Shown: positions 1-6,861 of the stretch, piece by piece
Layout of the letters: each line of letters begins with the position of its first letter
How positions within the stretch are numbered: the stretch's first letter is position 1
Source: Synergistales bacterium
GTDB lineage: Bacteria > Synergistota > Synergistia > Synergistales > 79-D21
Direction of reading: 5' to 3'
Length of the DNA stretch: 12,697 nt
NCBI GenBank assembly: GCA_015657435.1
Contig: JADLKH010000004.1
Location: 429,107 to 441,803 of the forward strand
Translations under genes and position numbers: made by a program
Notes under the pieces: generated by a model
Told to the model about the DNA's origin: nothing
Database searches by the model: none
The model's input: the letters and a program-made list of their open reading frames with translations, nothing else

Positions 1-546
1 CAGCAGGAGGCCGGGGAAGATGGTCGAAAGGAAAAGTGCGGCAACCGACTGCTGGGCCACCAGACAGTAGATCAGGGCTGGGACGCTGGGCGGAATCAGG
101 TACCCGAGAAAACTGGACGCGCACAGCACGGCTGTCGTGTATCGCCTCTGGTAGCCGTATTTTTCGAGTTCGGGCACCAGCAGGGGGATGAGGGCGGAGA
201 TGCAGGGCAGGGAAGAGCCCGTCAGGGCCCCGAGGAAGAGCGTGGCGACGATGGCGACGACGATGAGGCCCCCCTTGACCTTCCCGACAAGCGCGTTGGA
301 GAACCGCACGATCCGCTCGGCGAGACCGGACACCGACAGAAGGCTTCCTGCGAAAATGAAGAAGCCGATGGCGACGAGGATCTCGGAATTGAGGGAATGA
401 TAGAAGGTCGTGGCGGTGAACTTCAGGGAATCACCCAGAAGGAACAGGCCCGCAAAGGTGCTTCCGAGGAAGACCCATCCGATGGGGATCCCCACCGCAA
501 GACCGGCGAAAAACAGGAACAGGCTGAGGAGGATGCCGGGTTCCAT
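1..546 (-). CDS. dctM: TRAP transporter large permease DctM (partial, N-terminal 182 residues)
   Basis: Large membrane subunit of a tripartite ATP-independent periplasmic (TRAP) transporter. In this family it is the channel-forming, ion-coupled component that moves a substrate, usually an organic acid, delivered by DctP. The visible part starts MEPGILLSLFLFFAGLAVG and continues as successive hydrophobic helices. It includes the segment GALTGSSLPCISAL and the helix-breaking LIPPSVPALIY, both typical of the DctM family. The reading frame is open to base 1, so roughly the last 240 residues of a normal 420-440 residue protein lie outside the window. The start ATG follows AGGAGGAG, which overlaps the dctQ stop codon; the intergenic gap is 12 nt, so translation is probably coupled. 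Last visible gene of the iclR-dctP-dctQ-dctM unit. The substrate cannot be read from this subunit. Confidence 0.93.
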   Translation of the reverse strand, partial: MEPGILLSLFLFFAGLAVGIPIGWVFLGSTFAGLFLLGDSLKFTATTFYHSLNSEILVAIGFFIFAGSLLSVSGLAERIVRFSNALVGKVKGGLIVVAIVATLFLGALTGSSLPCISALIPLLVPELEKYGYQRRYTTAVLCASSFLGYLIPPSVPALIYCLVAQQSVAALFLSTIFPGLLL

Positions 547-558
547 GTGCGGCTCCTC

Positions 559-1059
559 CTATTGTTCCGCCCGCCGAGAATCGGCGAGAAAGAGGTAGAG
601 GTTCCTCAGCATGTGGTAGACGCAGAGGCAAAGTGAAAGGAACATGGCGTAGGCCAGCCAGCTGATGTTGAACCAGGGGACGAGGGTCGACCATTCGGGA
701 AACCGGATGGCTGCGAGCAGAGTATGGCTGGCCGGGGACAGGAAGATGAGCAGGATGACCAGGGAAACGACCTGAGCCGCCAGCCCGTGAACGCGCGCAG
801 CGGAGGGCCGCCTGCGTTCGATGGCGTTGTGGAGAACCTCCACCGCCGTATGCCCCCCAACCTTTGTCGTGTAGGCCAGCGAGGCGTACAGGCAGATCAC
901 GTAGAGATAGACATAGAGGTCGCCGATTCCCATGATCTCGAAGTGGAGAAGGTACCGGTTGAACACCTGGATGAAGGCCAGAGTGGTCGTCAGGCCCAGG
1001 CAAACGCAGGCCACCCACTTTTCCATGCCCGCGAGGGCATTGTCCAAGCGATGAAACAT
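559..1059 (-). CDS. dctQ: TRAP transporter small permease DctQ
   Basis: Small four-helix membrane subunit of the TRAP transporter; in the family it docks with DctM and is needed for transport. The 166-residue protein has four hydrophobic segments, near residues 15-35 (WVACVCLGLTTTLAFIQVF), 45-62 (GDLYVYLYVICLYASLAY), 95-115 (QVVSLVILLIFLSPASH) and 130-150 (WFNISWLAYAMFLSLCLCVY). The early FNRYLL motif is usual for DctQ. I chose the ATG at 1059 because GGGAGG lies 7 nt upstream; an in-frame ATG at 1086 lacks such a site and would add nine residues. It lies between dctP (73-nt gap holding a hairpin) and dctM (12-nt gap). Length is normal for the family. Confidence 0.92.
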   Translation of the reverse strand: MFHRLDNALAGMEKWVACVCLGLTTTLAFIQVFNRYLLHFEIMGIGDLYVYLYVICLYASLAYTTKVGGHTAVEVLHNAIERRRPSAARVHGLAAQVVSLVILLIFLSPASHTLLAAIRFPEWSTLVPWFNISWLAYAMFLSLCLCVYHMLRNLYLFLADSRRAEQ

Positions 1060-1087
1060 GGCGAAGCCTCCCTTTGGGTGAGACAAA

Positions 1088-1124
1088 GGCCCGAAGAACC
1101 GGAAAAAATCCGGTTCTTCGGGCC
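1088..1124 (-). repeat. Perfect 16-bp stem hairpin between dctP and dctQ
   Basis: GGCCCGAAGAACCGGA (1088-1103) and its exact reverse complement (1109-1124) enclose a 5-nt loop of A on the plus strand. On the transcribed minus strand the stem is followed only by TTTGTCTC, a poor U-tract, so it is a weak terminator at best. The place, directly after the binding-protein gene, is where an RNA hairpin could protect the dctP 3' end or reduce read-through into dctQM, giving more periplasmic protein than permease. That role is inferred. Confidence 0.7.
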
Positions 1125-1132
1125 GCTTGCGG

Positions 1133-2206
1133 TTATTTCCTCAATTTCGCGGCTTCGACACGAACCTTCGCAAGCTCCGCCTGGACGGTCCGGGTCATGT
1201 TCTGGCCCGGGAAGGCCTTGTCCATCCAGGGCTTGACCAGTTCCTTCCAGATGCTGTCCACGTCCGAGGCCTTGAAAAAGACTTCCTTTTCCGCGGGGGT
1301 AAGCTGCACCATCTGAAGTCCCTTTTGCTTGAGGGTCGCCGTGTCTTCCGCAAGCGCGTTCTTCTGAAGGTTCAGGGCATAGGCCTCCGCGTCCTTGGCG
1401 GCTTTCTGGACGACGGTCTTGAGGTCGGGGGGAAGTTCATCCCACGCCTGGCGGTTGACGGCGATCTGGGCCGCGTCCCACGCCATCCCCATGTCCGTGT
1501 AGTACTTCATGACTTCGTACTGGCGTTCGGCAACGAGAAGGTTGGTCGTGCTCCAGCAGCCGTCGACGACCTTTCTGGAAAGGGCGTTGTACAGTTCGGA
1601 CCACGGCACCGTTTCCATGCTCATTCCGGTTCCCTTGCCCATGTTGCCCAGGGCCCGGACCATGCCCAGAGAAGACGAAACCCGCATCTTCAGGTTTTTC
1701 AGGTCGGCGGGTTTCCGGATCGGCCGGACGTTGTTCCCCAGTCCGTATCCCCCGCCCGAGATCGAGAAGAGCACGTGCATGTTGGTCTCGTTGTAGGCTT
1801 TTTCCATGATCTTGTGCAGGATCCCGCCGGGGGTTCTGAACGCGAGGGAAAACTCGTCGTAGTTGGAAACCGTCCAGGGCATGAAGTTGACCACGCCGCC
1901 GGGGACAAGGTTCACGTAGGGAACGAGCATGGCCATTTCGATCTCGCCCTGCCGGACTCCGGCAAAGGTTTCGTTGTGGCCTCCGAGGAGTCCGTCGGGG
2001 AAAAGCGTGATCTCCATCCGTCCGCCCGAGTTCGTCTTCACCTGGGCGCAGAACCGGTCGAAGGCCTTCTGGAGGACAGGCCTTGGCCAGGGCACTGCGA
2101 AGCGCCACTTGACCTCGGTTTTTGCTTCGGCGGGCCTGGTTTCCCCGCCGAGGAAGATGAAACATGCCGTCAATGCGATCAGGACGAACAATGCTGCTTT
2201 TTTCAC
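1133..2206 (-). CDS. dctP: TRAP transporter substrate-binding protein DctP
   Basis: Periplasmic solute receptor of the TRAP system (DctP/SBP_bac_7 family), 357 residues. It has a Sec signal peptide: KK followed by a hydrophobic core (AALFVLIALTACFIFLGG) and a likely cleavage site after AEA at residue 28. The mature part shows the family pattern: VKWRFAVPWP at the start, LKNLKMRVSSSLGMVRALG, in which this region's arginine normally binds the substrate carboxylate, then VPWSELYNALSRKVVDGCW and the C-terminal long helices. The start is taken as GTG at 2206 because GGGAGG lies 8 nt upstream and the signal peptide begins there; an ATG at 2260 would overlap the upstream regulator gene and spoil the signal peptide. 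It follows the iclR gene by 25 bp. The ligand is likely a carboxylate but is not identifiable by reading. Confidence 0.94.
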   Translation of the reverse strand: MKKAALFVLIALTACFIFLGGETRPAEAKTEVKWRFAVPWPRPVLQKAFDRFCAQVKTNSGGRMEITLFPDGLLGGHNETFAGVRQGEIEMAMLVPYVNLVPGGVVNFMPWTVSNYDEFSLAFRTPGGILHKIMEKAYNETNMHVLFSISGGGYGLGNNVRPIRKPADLKNLKMRVSSSLGMVRALGNMGKGTGMSMETVPWSELYNALSRKVVDGCWSTTNLLVAERQYEVMKYYTDMGMAWDAAQIAVNRQAWDELPPDLKTVVQKAAKDAEAYALNLQKNALAEDTATLKQKGLQMVQLTPAEKEVFFKASDVDSIWKELVKPWMDKAFPGQNMTRTVQAELAKVRVEAAKLRK

Positions 2207-2231
2207 TTCCCGCACCTCCCAGAGTGTGGAT

Positions 2232-3002
2232 TCATTTCCTGAATGCCAGTTTGTAGGCAACCTGCCGTGCCCCCTGCTGCAGGAGGGGAAGGTGCTCCAG
2301 CATGCCTTCCCTCGAGAATCGCGACGTGTTTGCGGAGATGGAGAGGGCCATCCGGACCGGCTTTCCCTCTTCGACGATGGGCACGGACAGGGCGATCAGA
2401 TCTTCCTCGTATTCGTTTTCGGACATGGCGTAGCCTTTTTCCCGGATCGATGCGTATTCCCTGAAGAGTTCCTCCATGGTCCCGATGGTTCTGGATCCTT
2501 TCTTGTCGAGCCCCCGTTTTTCAAGGATTGCGGCGATCGTGTCGCGGTCCTGCCAGGCAGCCAGAAGCTTGGCGGAAGCCCCGCAGTGAATGGGGATTGC
2601 ATCGCCGAAAACGACGCCCCCCTTGAGGGCGTAGCAGGGCTCGTTGGGGTTTTCCTCGATAAGGATGAGGAAGGCCTCGTCCTTCTCCCAGATGGTGAGG
2701 TAGGAGGTGGCTTTGGAGGTTTCGGTCAGCTGGTGCAGGACAGGCTGAACGATGTCCGTGATGCCCTTCTGTTCCCGGTAGAGGTTGCCCAGGCGGAACA
2801 GGGCAGGGCCTAGCGTGTAGTGTTTCGACTGGAGGTCCCGGATCAGGAAGGCGTTTTCCTCCAATACCCGAAGAATTTTCAGCGCACCCGGTTTCGACAT
2901 GCCCAGGCCGGAGGCAATCTCGGTCAGATTCATCGAATACGGGGCTTTCCTGAGCAGGGTGAAAATGAATAGGGCTTTTTCCAGGCTGGTCGAGTTGTCC
3001 AT
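2232..3002 (-). CDS. IclR-family transcriptional regulator
   Basis: 256-residue one-component regulator. Residues 1-65 form the winged helix-turn-helix of the IclR family (SLEKALFIFTLL, then MNLTEIASGLGMSKPGALKILRVLEENAFL). Residues 75-250 are the IclR effector-binding domain, including PIHCGASAKLLAAW, the interdomain GxxxGYAMSENEYEEDLIALSVPI stretch and the final LSISANTSRF. Length is standard. The ATG at 3002 has AGGAG 8 nt upstream. It is the first gene of the TRAP operon and is co-directional with dctP 25 bp downstream. It therefore probably senses the transporter's substrate and controls its own operon through the inverted repeats at 3026-3035 and 3114-3128. Whether it represses or activates cannot be told from sequence. 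Confidence 0.93.
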   Translation of the reverse strand: MDNSTSLEKALFIFTLLRKAPYSMNLTEIASGLGMSKPGALKILRVLEENAFLIRDLQSKHYTLGPALFRLGNLYREQKGITDIVQPVLHQLTETSKATSYLTIWEKDEAFLILIEENPNEPCYALKGGVVFGDAIPIHCGASAKLLAAWQDRDTIAAILEKRGLDKKGSRTIGTMEELFREYASIREKGYAMSENEYEEDLIALSVPIVEEGKPVRMALSISANTSRFSREGMLEHLPLLQQGARQVAYKLAFRK

Positions 3003-3025
3003 ATAATTATCTCCTGGATAACTAG

Positions 3026-3035
3026 ATTAGCTAAT
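3026..3035. promoter_or_regulatory. Palindrome ATTAGCTAAT, candidate operator
   Basis: Perfect 10-bp palindrome just downstream of the predicted start of the iclR operon transcript (about +7 to +16), a place typical for repression. It shares the TTAGC/GCTAA half-site with the inverted repeat at 3114-3128. Assignment to the adjacent IclR protein is an inference. Confidence 0.45.
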
Positions 3036-3048
3036 AAGTAATATAAAA

Positions 3049-3077
3049 AAAATAAGCATTGTGCCTCGCTATGTCAA
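3049..3077 (-). promoter_or_regulatory. Sigma70-type promoter of the iclR-dctPQM operon
   Basis: On the minus strand a perfect -35 box TTGACA (3072-3077) and a -10-like TATTTT (3049-3054, four of six consensus bases) are 17 bp apart, in a strongly AT-rich gap. Transcription would start near 3042 and leave a leader of about 40 nt before the regulator's ATG. Confidence 0.6.
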
Positions 3078-3113
3078 TAGTTCGAGGTTGAAATATCAAT
3101 ACGACTTTTGAAA

Positions 3114-3128
3114 TTAGCGTATAGCTAA
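3114..3128. promoter_or_regulatory. Inverted repeat TTAGC-N5-GCTAA, candidate operator
   Basis: Two 5-bp arms separated by 5 bp, about 70-85 bp upstream of the predicted iclR operon start. The arms repeat the core of the palindrome at 3026-3035, so one dimeric regulator could bind both and loop the DNA between. It also lies just before the remnant hydrolase gene on the plus strand. Confidence 0.4.
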
Positions 3129-3136
3129 CAGGAGGA

Positions 3137-3599
3137 TGGGGGGCGTTCCCCGGCTCCCTCGCTATGGAAATCAGCAAAAAGGAGTACAACGCCTTTGTCA
3201 TAAGGTATCGCATCGGCAGCCAGGAAAAGGCCACGGAAGATCTGGCGGCGGACATAACCTATATCTTCAGGAAAGCGGAAGAACTTGAGGTAAACATTAA
3301 AGACTATTCTTTATGGGGTGGCTCTGCCGGAGCCAGGATGGTTGGAGGTATTGCCTTAAACGATGTAGCAGAGTATGGAGGCGGTCATTTGCCCAAACCA
3401 TCTACCGCAGTCCTTGCTTATACCGGTCAGTGCAAATGACGGTATTGCAAATGCCTCCATCGTCGACAGGCGTGTAAAGAATCTGCGTGAAGCGGGAATT
3501 GAGGTCGAATATCGTCGATATAGAACTGCCGGTCACGGCTTCGGTCTCGGCAGAGGTACAGATGCCGAAGGGTGGCTAGATCTCGCGGTTCAGTTCTGG
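3137..3599 (+). pseudogene. Decayed alpha/beta-hydrolase (esterase-like) gene
   Basis: Two overlapping reading frames together resemble the C-terminal two thirds of a carboxylesterase of the acetyl-esterase type. The first frame contains YNAFVIRYRIG, a downstream helix and the nucleophile elbow WGGSAG (GxSxG, Ser codon near 3323), then ends at a stop at 3437-3439 after LAYTGQ. The second frame resumes with NDGIAN (acid residue region) and ends with GHGFGLGRGTDAEGWLDLAVQFW, which carries the catalytic His (near 3534). About 15 residues expected between YTG and NDGIAN are missing, so the lesion is a small deletion plus frameshift near 3426-3440. The N-terminal oxyanion-loop region (HGGG) is also absent. 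Base composition is poorer in GC than the neighbours, which suggests transfer before decay. No plausible intact start was found. Confidence 0.75.
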
Positions 3600-3780
3600 G
3601 CCGTGTCCTTCTGGTTCACACCGGAAGACCCGAAGCGCGGAGCAGAAGAACGGCCTGTTCGCGGAACGGGTGCTGCTTCGCACGGAACGCGGACTGCGGG
3701 AAATCGGACCTCGGCAAAGTCGTTCGATAGACGCGGGAAGCAGTGGAGAGAAACCGGTCAACCGGCTTCGAACCGACGGA

Positions 3781-3818
3781 TAAAAAAGGACCTCCCTCGA
3801 TGGGGAGGTCTAGTTTTT
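3781..3818 (+). terminator. Rho-independent terminator, bidirectional-looking
   Basis: Stem GACCTCCC (3789-3796) with GGGAGGTC (3803-3810), loop of 6 nt, followed by TAGTTTTT on the plus strand and preceded by six A, which form a U-tract on the minus strand. It ends any transcript through the hydrolase remnant and insulates the following membrane-protein gene. Confidence 0.75.
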
Positions 3819-3844
3819 ACTTCGCGATTATCCAAATGCGAGTG

Positions 3845-3857
3845 TATCATCATGATA
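3845..3857. promoter_or_regulatory. Inverted repeat TATCAT-C-ATGATA before the membrane-fusion gene
   Basis: Perfect 6-bp inverted repeat with a 1-bp centre, 26 bp upstream of the ATG at 3884. TATCAT (3845-3850) also resembles a -10 box, but no good -35 box lies 16-18 bp upstream. It could be a promoter element or a small operator; the evidence is weak. Confidence 0.25.
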
Positions 3858-3883
3858 AAGCAGCCAGAGCAGGGGGAATGGCA

Positions 3884-6007
3884 ATGCATCTTATCGACAT
3901 GCTTCTTCCGACTCTTCAGCATTTCCGAATCCTGGGGTACTGGGTGATTCTCGCGCTGTCTTTCTGGCAATCCACGGTTTTCATCGGGATGGTCGTCCCC
4001 GGGGAACTCCTCTTTCCCGCAATCGGGTTCCTTGTGGCCAACGGCACTTTCGATCCCATCGACGCCTTCTGGTTCTGTTTCGCCGGGGCGCTGGGCGGAT
4101 ATGCCCTCAGTTATTACCTTGGGATCAGGGGAAACGACCTGGCTGCCCGGTTCAAGAGGCTATCCCCCCAGATCGAGCGCGGGAAGCAGCTTCTTTCCAG
4201 GTATGGACTTTGGGCCATGATCCCCGGCCGGTTCATGACAATCGGGGCATTGATCCCCTTCCTTGCCGGTTTTGCCCGTTTGCCCCGTCTTCGGTTCCTG
4301 TTTTCCGCCTTGGTCTGCAACGCCGTCGGGATTGGAGGTTTGCTCCTGGCGGGGTACTTTGCTGGCCACGCCTGGGTTGGGTTCGGATTGTGGGCGGGTC
4401 GCTTTCTTTTTTTCGTGGCCACATTGGTCGTGATCGCCACGGTCTACTGGATAGCCAGGACCCTTGTCGTGAGGGGTGCATGGCCCCTGGCCATCGTGCT
4501 GTCCTCGATTTTCCGATCGATGGGGCGGGGAGCCCTGTCGAACCCTCACGTGGAATCCCTCATGAAACGGCATCCCCGAATCACCCGCTTTCTGGCCGAA
4601 CGCTTCGATACCAGGCGTTTTGAAGGCCTGCCCCTGACCCTCTTGTCGATCGGACTTGCCTACTCCCTGGTGCTTTTGGGCGGGCTTGTCGAGGATCTCC
4701 TCACCTCTGACCCGATCGTGGCTGTGGATAAGCGTCTGGAGGCCCTTTTGCTGGTATTCAGGACCCCCAGGCTTCTTGGGGCCTTCGTGAAGGTGACCCT
4801 GCTCGGCAACTGGCAGATCATCCTGGGAGGTTCGGTGCTGTTTTCCCTCTACCTGGTCCTGGTGAAGGAAAAGGACTTCCTTCTGCCCTTCTGGATTTCC
4901 CTGGGCGGCTGCGGGTTTTTCACCACCGTGGGCAAGTGGCTTTTCCATCGGCAGCGCCCCTTCGACATGACCCAGCTGATGGAATACTCGTTTCCCAGCG
5001 GGCATTCGACCTACACCGCCTTCTTCTACGGATTCCTGATCTACTTTTTCGTCCGGCAGGCAAAAGAACGAACCCGGCGAATCAACCTGGTTTTCCTCTG
5101 GGCAGGGGTCGTCGCCGCAGTCGCGTTCAGCCGTCTTTACCTGGGGGTGCACTACCTGAGCGACATCCTCGCGGGGATGCTCCTGGGCTTTTCCTGGCTT
5201 CTCGTCGGCATCAGCCTTGTGGAGTTGAGAAAAACCCGTAAGCCGCAGGATGAATCGGGAGGGACGCCCATTGGAGACAAACGAAAACAGCATTGGGGAT
5301 ATGCCCTTCTCGCGGCTTTCGCCTGCCTTTACATTTTTGTGGCGGCCACCTACACACCGCCCTATTTCAGGGAACCTGCCGCGCAAGCTCCATTGCGGGA
5401 AGAAACGAACCCGTTCGCTCCCTTCGATTCGGGGCACCTGCCCAGGTATACGGAAACGATCACGGGATCCCCTCAGGAGCCTCTTAGCCTGATGATCTTC
5501 GCTAGGGACGAGGGAAACCTTGCCGCGGCCTTGAGAAAGGCCGGTTGGGAGAAGGCGGATCCCGTGTCTTTACGGACCTTGCGGAAGGTCTTCTACGCGG
5601 CCCTCATGAACCGATCCTATTCCAACGCGCCGGTGACTCCCTCTTTCTGGAACGCGGCTCCACTGGATCTTGCCTTCGAGAAGGAGACGGGCTTGCGTTC
5701 GATCCGGCAAAGGCACCACATCCGTCTTTGGAAAACAGGCTGCAGGATGCCCGACGGGAGCCTGCAGTACGTCGGGACGGCCAGCTTCGACAAAGGGGTG
5801 AACTGGCTCCATTTCAGCCACCGGATTGACCCGGCCATCGACGTGGAACAAAAAACCTTCGTGGAGGACTGTCTGAAAGCGGGCATCGTCTCCGCAGTCA
5901 AATATGTCCCGTTTGTCGCGCCTTCCATGGGAGCGAATTTTTCGGGAGACGCCTTCTTTTCCGATGGGAAAATCGCGGTCCTGAAAATCGATTCCGCGGC
6001 TCCCTAG
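3884..6007 (+). CDS. DedA - PAP2 phosphatase - LssY_C fusion membrane protein
   Basis: 707-residue integral membrane protein with three modules. Residues about 20-200 match the DedA/SNARE-associated family (VVPGELLFPAIGFL, then PGRFMTIGALIPFLAGFARLP), whose members act as lipid-carrier flippases. Residues about 250-450 are a PAP2 lipid phosphatase with all three catalytic motifs: KWLFHRQRP (351-359), FPSGH (370-374) and SRLYLGVHYLSD (416-427). Residues about 471-707 begin with one more membrane helix and resemble the LssY C-terminal domain. The set suggests dephosphorylation and recycling of an undecaprenyl-type or other lipid phosphate at the cytoplasmic membrane; substrate is inferred. I prefer the ATG at 3884 (AGGGGG 7 nt upstream) over the ATG at 3878, which is too close to that site, and over 3743, which lies upstream of the terminator. 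It appears to be transcribed alone. Confidence 0.9.
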   Translation: MHLIDMLLPTLQHFRILGYWVILALSFWQSTVFIGMVVPGELLFPAIGFLVANGTFDPIDAFWFCFAGALGGYALSYYLGIRGNDLAARFKRLSPQIERGKQLLSRYGLWAMIPGRFMTIGALIPFLAGFARLPRLRFLFSALVCNAVGIGGLLLAGYFAGHAWVGFGLWAGRFLFFVATLVVIATVYWIARTLVVRGAWPLAIVLSSIFRSMGRGALSNPHVESLMKRHPRITRFLAERFDTRRFEGLPLTLLSIGLAYSLVLLGGLVEDLLTSDPIVAVDKRLEALLLVFRTPRLLGAFVKVTLLGNWQIILGGSVLFSLYLVLVKEKDFLLPFWISLGGCGFFTTVGKWLFHRQRPFDMTQLMEYSFPSGHSTYTAFFYGFLIYFFVRQAKERTRRINLVFLWAGVVAAVAFSRLYLGVHYLSDILAGMLLGFSWLLVGISLVELRKTRKPQDESGGTPIGDKRKQHWGYALLAAFACLYIFVAATYTPPYFREPAAQAPLREETNPFAPFDSGHLPRYTETITGSPQEPLSLMIFARDEGNLAAALRKAGWEKADPVSLRTLRKVFYAALMNRSYSNAPVTPSFWNAAPLDLAFEKETGLRSIRQRHHIRLWKTGCRMPDGSLQYVGTASFDKGVNWLHFSHRIDPAIDVEQKTFVEDCLKAGIVSAVKYVPFVAPSMGANFSGDAFFSDGKIAVLKIDSAAP

Positions 6008-6308
6008 GGACGGGGAAACGGACCCCCTTCCTGGGCACATCCCCTGGGGCGAGCGCATTGACCGTTGCCGGATAGGCCAGCCGTCCGATTCGTGCTCTTG
6101 CTGCCCGAACTGATCCTGGGGGCTGGTGATCTGTGGTGGAGTGTATTGGTCGGGGTTGCCTTCCGGGCCAGGTGGGTTAAACCGACGGCGGAAAGGGTAG
6201 AAAGAGGCACCTTCCCGCCGTCTCAAAATGACCGGGAAGTCTTTGAAAATCGTGGGATAATCTAAAGACGCTAAACCGATACACAGTCAAATTCGGAGAG
6301 TGATTTTC
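6008..6308. other. Intergenic gap without a convincing gene
   Basis: About 300 bp between the membrane fusion gene and the deaminase. Both strands were read. A 66-codon plus-strand frame (6065-6265) has no ribosome site and no recognisable protein character. The gap holds the hairpin at 6184-6222. A GATAAT (6256-6261) resembles a -10 box but has no matching -35. A structured leader or small RNA is possible but is not shown. Confidence 0.5.
6184..6222. repeat. Strong hairpin upstream of the deaminase gene
   Basis: GACGGCGG (6184-6191) pairs with CCGCCGTC (6215-6222); the stem continues inward as AAGG (6193-6196) with CCTT (6210-6213) after one A-C mismatch, leaving a 13-nt loop. No T-run follows on the plus strand, so it is not a standard terminator for the upstream gene. 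On the minus strand only TTT follows. Confidence 0.5.
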
Positions 6309-6857
6309 TTGCAGGAACCCGAACGCCTTCTTCACGTGATTCGTCACGACATCTACCCCCTCACCGAGCGCCTGGTGGCTGAAGGAAACAACCTTTTCGG
6401 GGCGGCGGTGCTGGCCGGGCCGAACCTGGACCTGGTGGTCGCGGACAGCAACCGCCGGGAGGAGGATCCCACCCTGCACGGTGAGATCGCCACGATTCGC
6501 GCGTTTTACCGTTTGCCGAATCGGCCGGACCCGGCGACAACCGTCTTCATCAGCACCCACCAGCCGTGCCCCATGTGCGCGGCGGCTCTCGCCTGGTGCG
6601 GGTTCCGGAAAATCTTCTACCTCTTCGACTACCGGGAGACGGCTCTCGATTTCGCCATGCCGGGCGATTTGGCGATCCTGGAGGAGCTGTTCGGGGCGAA
6701 GGTCCTGCGGCACGACAACGCTTTTTTCAGGATGGTCCCCATCCGTGAGCTGGCCGCGGGATCGCCGAAGAGGGAAGAGTTATTGAAGGAAATCGATTCG
6801 ATCAAGGCCCTGTACAGGAACCTGAAGGTGAAGGGCGTGAACGGAGAGGAGGGGTGA
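6309..6857 (+). CDS. CDA-fold nucleoside/nucleobase deaminase
   Basis: Zinc-dependent hydrolytic deaminase of the cytidine/deoxycytidylate deaminase superfamily, 182 residues from the preferred start. The signature is complete: HGE (His57 as zinc ligand, Glu59 as proton shuttle) and PCPMC (Cys87 and Cys90 as zinc ligands). HGE instead of HAE, and THQPCPMC where tRNA adenosine and guanine deaminases usually have a Glu before PCPMC, make TadA an unlikely identity, so the substrate stays open. A C-terminal extension of about 40 residues, rich in Lys and Glu, goes beyond the minimal fold. Start: TTG at 6309 lies 10 nt after GGAG; the in-frame GTG at 6300 would be only 1 nt from it. The gene ends 4 nt before msrB, and the msrB ribosome site lies inside its last codons, so the two form an operon. 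Confidence 0.85.
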   Translation: MQEPERLLHVIRHDIYPLTERLVAEGNNLFGAAVLAGPNLDLVVADSNRREEDPTLHGEIATIRAFYRLPNRPDPATTVFISTHQPCPMCAAALAWCGFRKIFYLFDYRETALDFAMPGDLAILEELFGAKVLRHDNAFFRMVPIRELAAGSPKREELLKEIDSIKALYRNLKVKGVNGEEG

Positions 6858-6861
6858 GCCG

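Noticed and set aside
1127..2242. 371-codon plus-strand frame opposite dctP
   Set aside because: Shadow frame; dctP on the other strand has a signal peptide, ribosome site and family motifs.
3755..3778. T-arm-like sequence around CGGCTTCGAACCG, possible tRNA end or attachment site
   Set aside because: Neither strand gives an acceptor stem, anticodon arm or D arm around it, and no integrase gene is near.
3743..3883. Upstream extension of the DedA/PAP2 gene to the ATG at 3743
   Set aside because: It would place the start before a strong terminator and add 47 non-hydrophobic residues without homology; AGGGGG fits the ATG at 3884.
4160..5437. 425-codon minus-strand frame opposite the DedA/PAP2 gene
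   Set aside because: Shadow frame with Gln/Gly/Pro/His-rich sequence; the plus-strand gene has intact catalytic motifs.
6155..6171. CCCGGAAGG on the minus strand, reminiscent of the SRP RNA tetraloop region
   Set aside because: The following bases lack the conserved AGCAG asymmetric loop, and no long flanking helix could be drawn.
6065..6265. 66-codon plus-strand frame in the gap before the deaminase
   Set aside because: No ribosome site before its ATG, and its last part runs through a stable hairpin; sequence does not look like a known protein.
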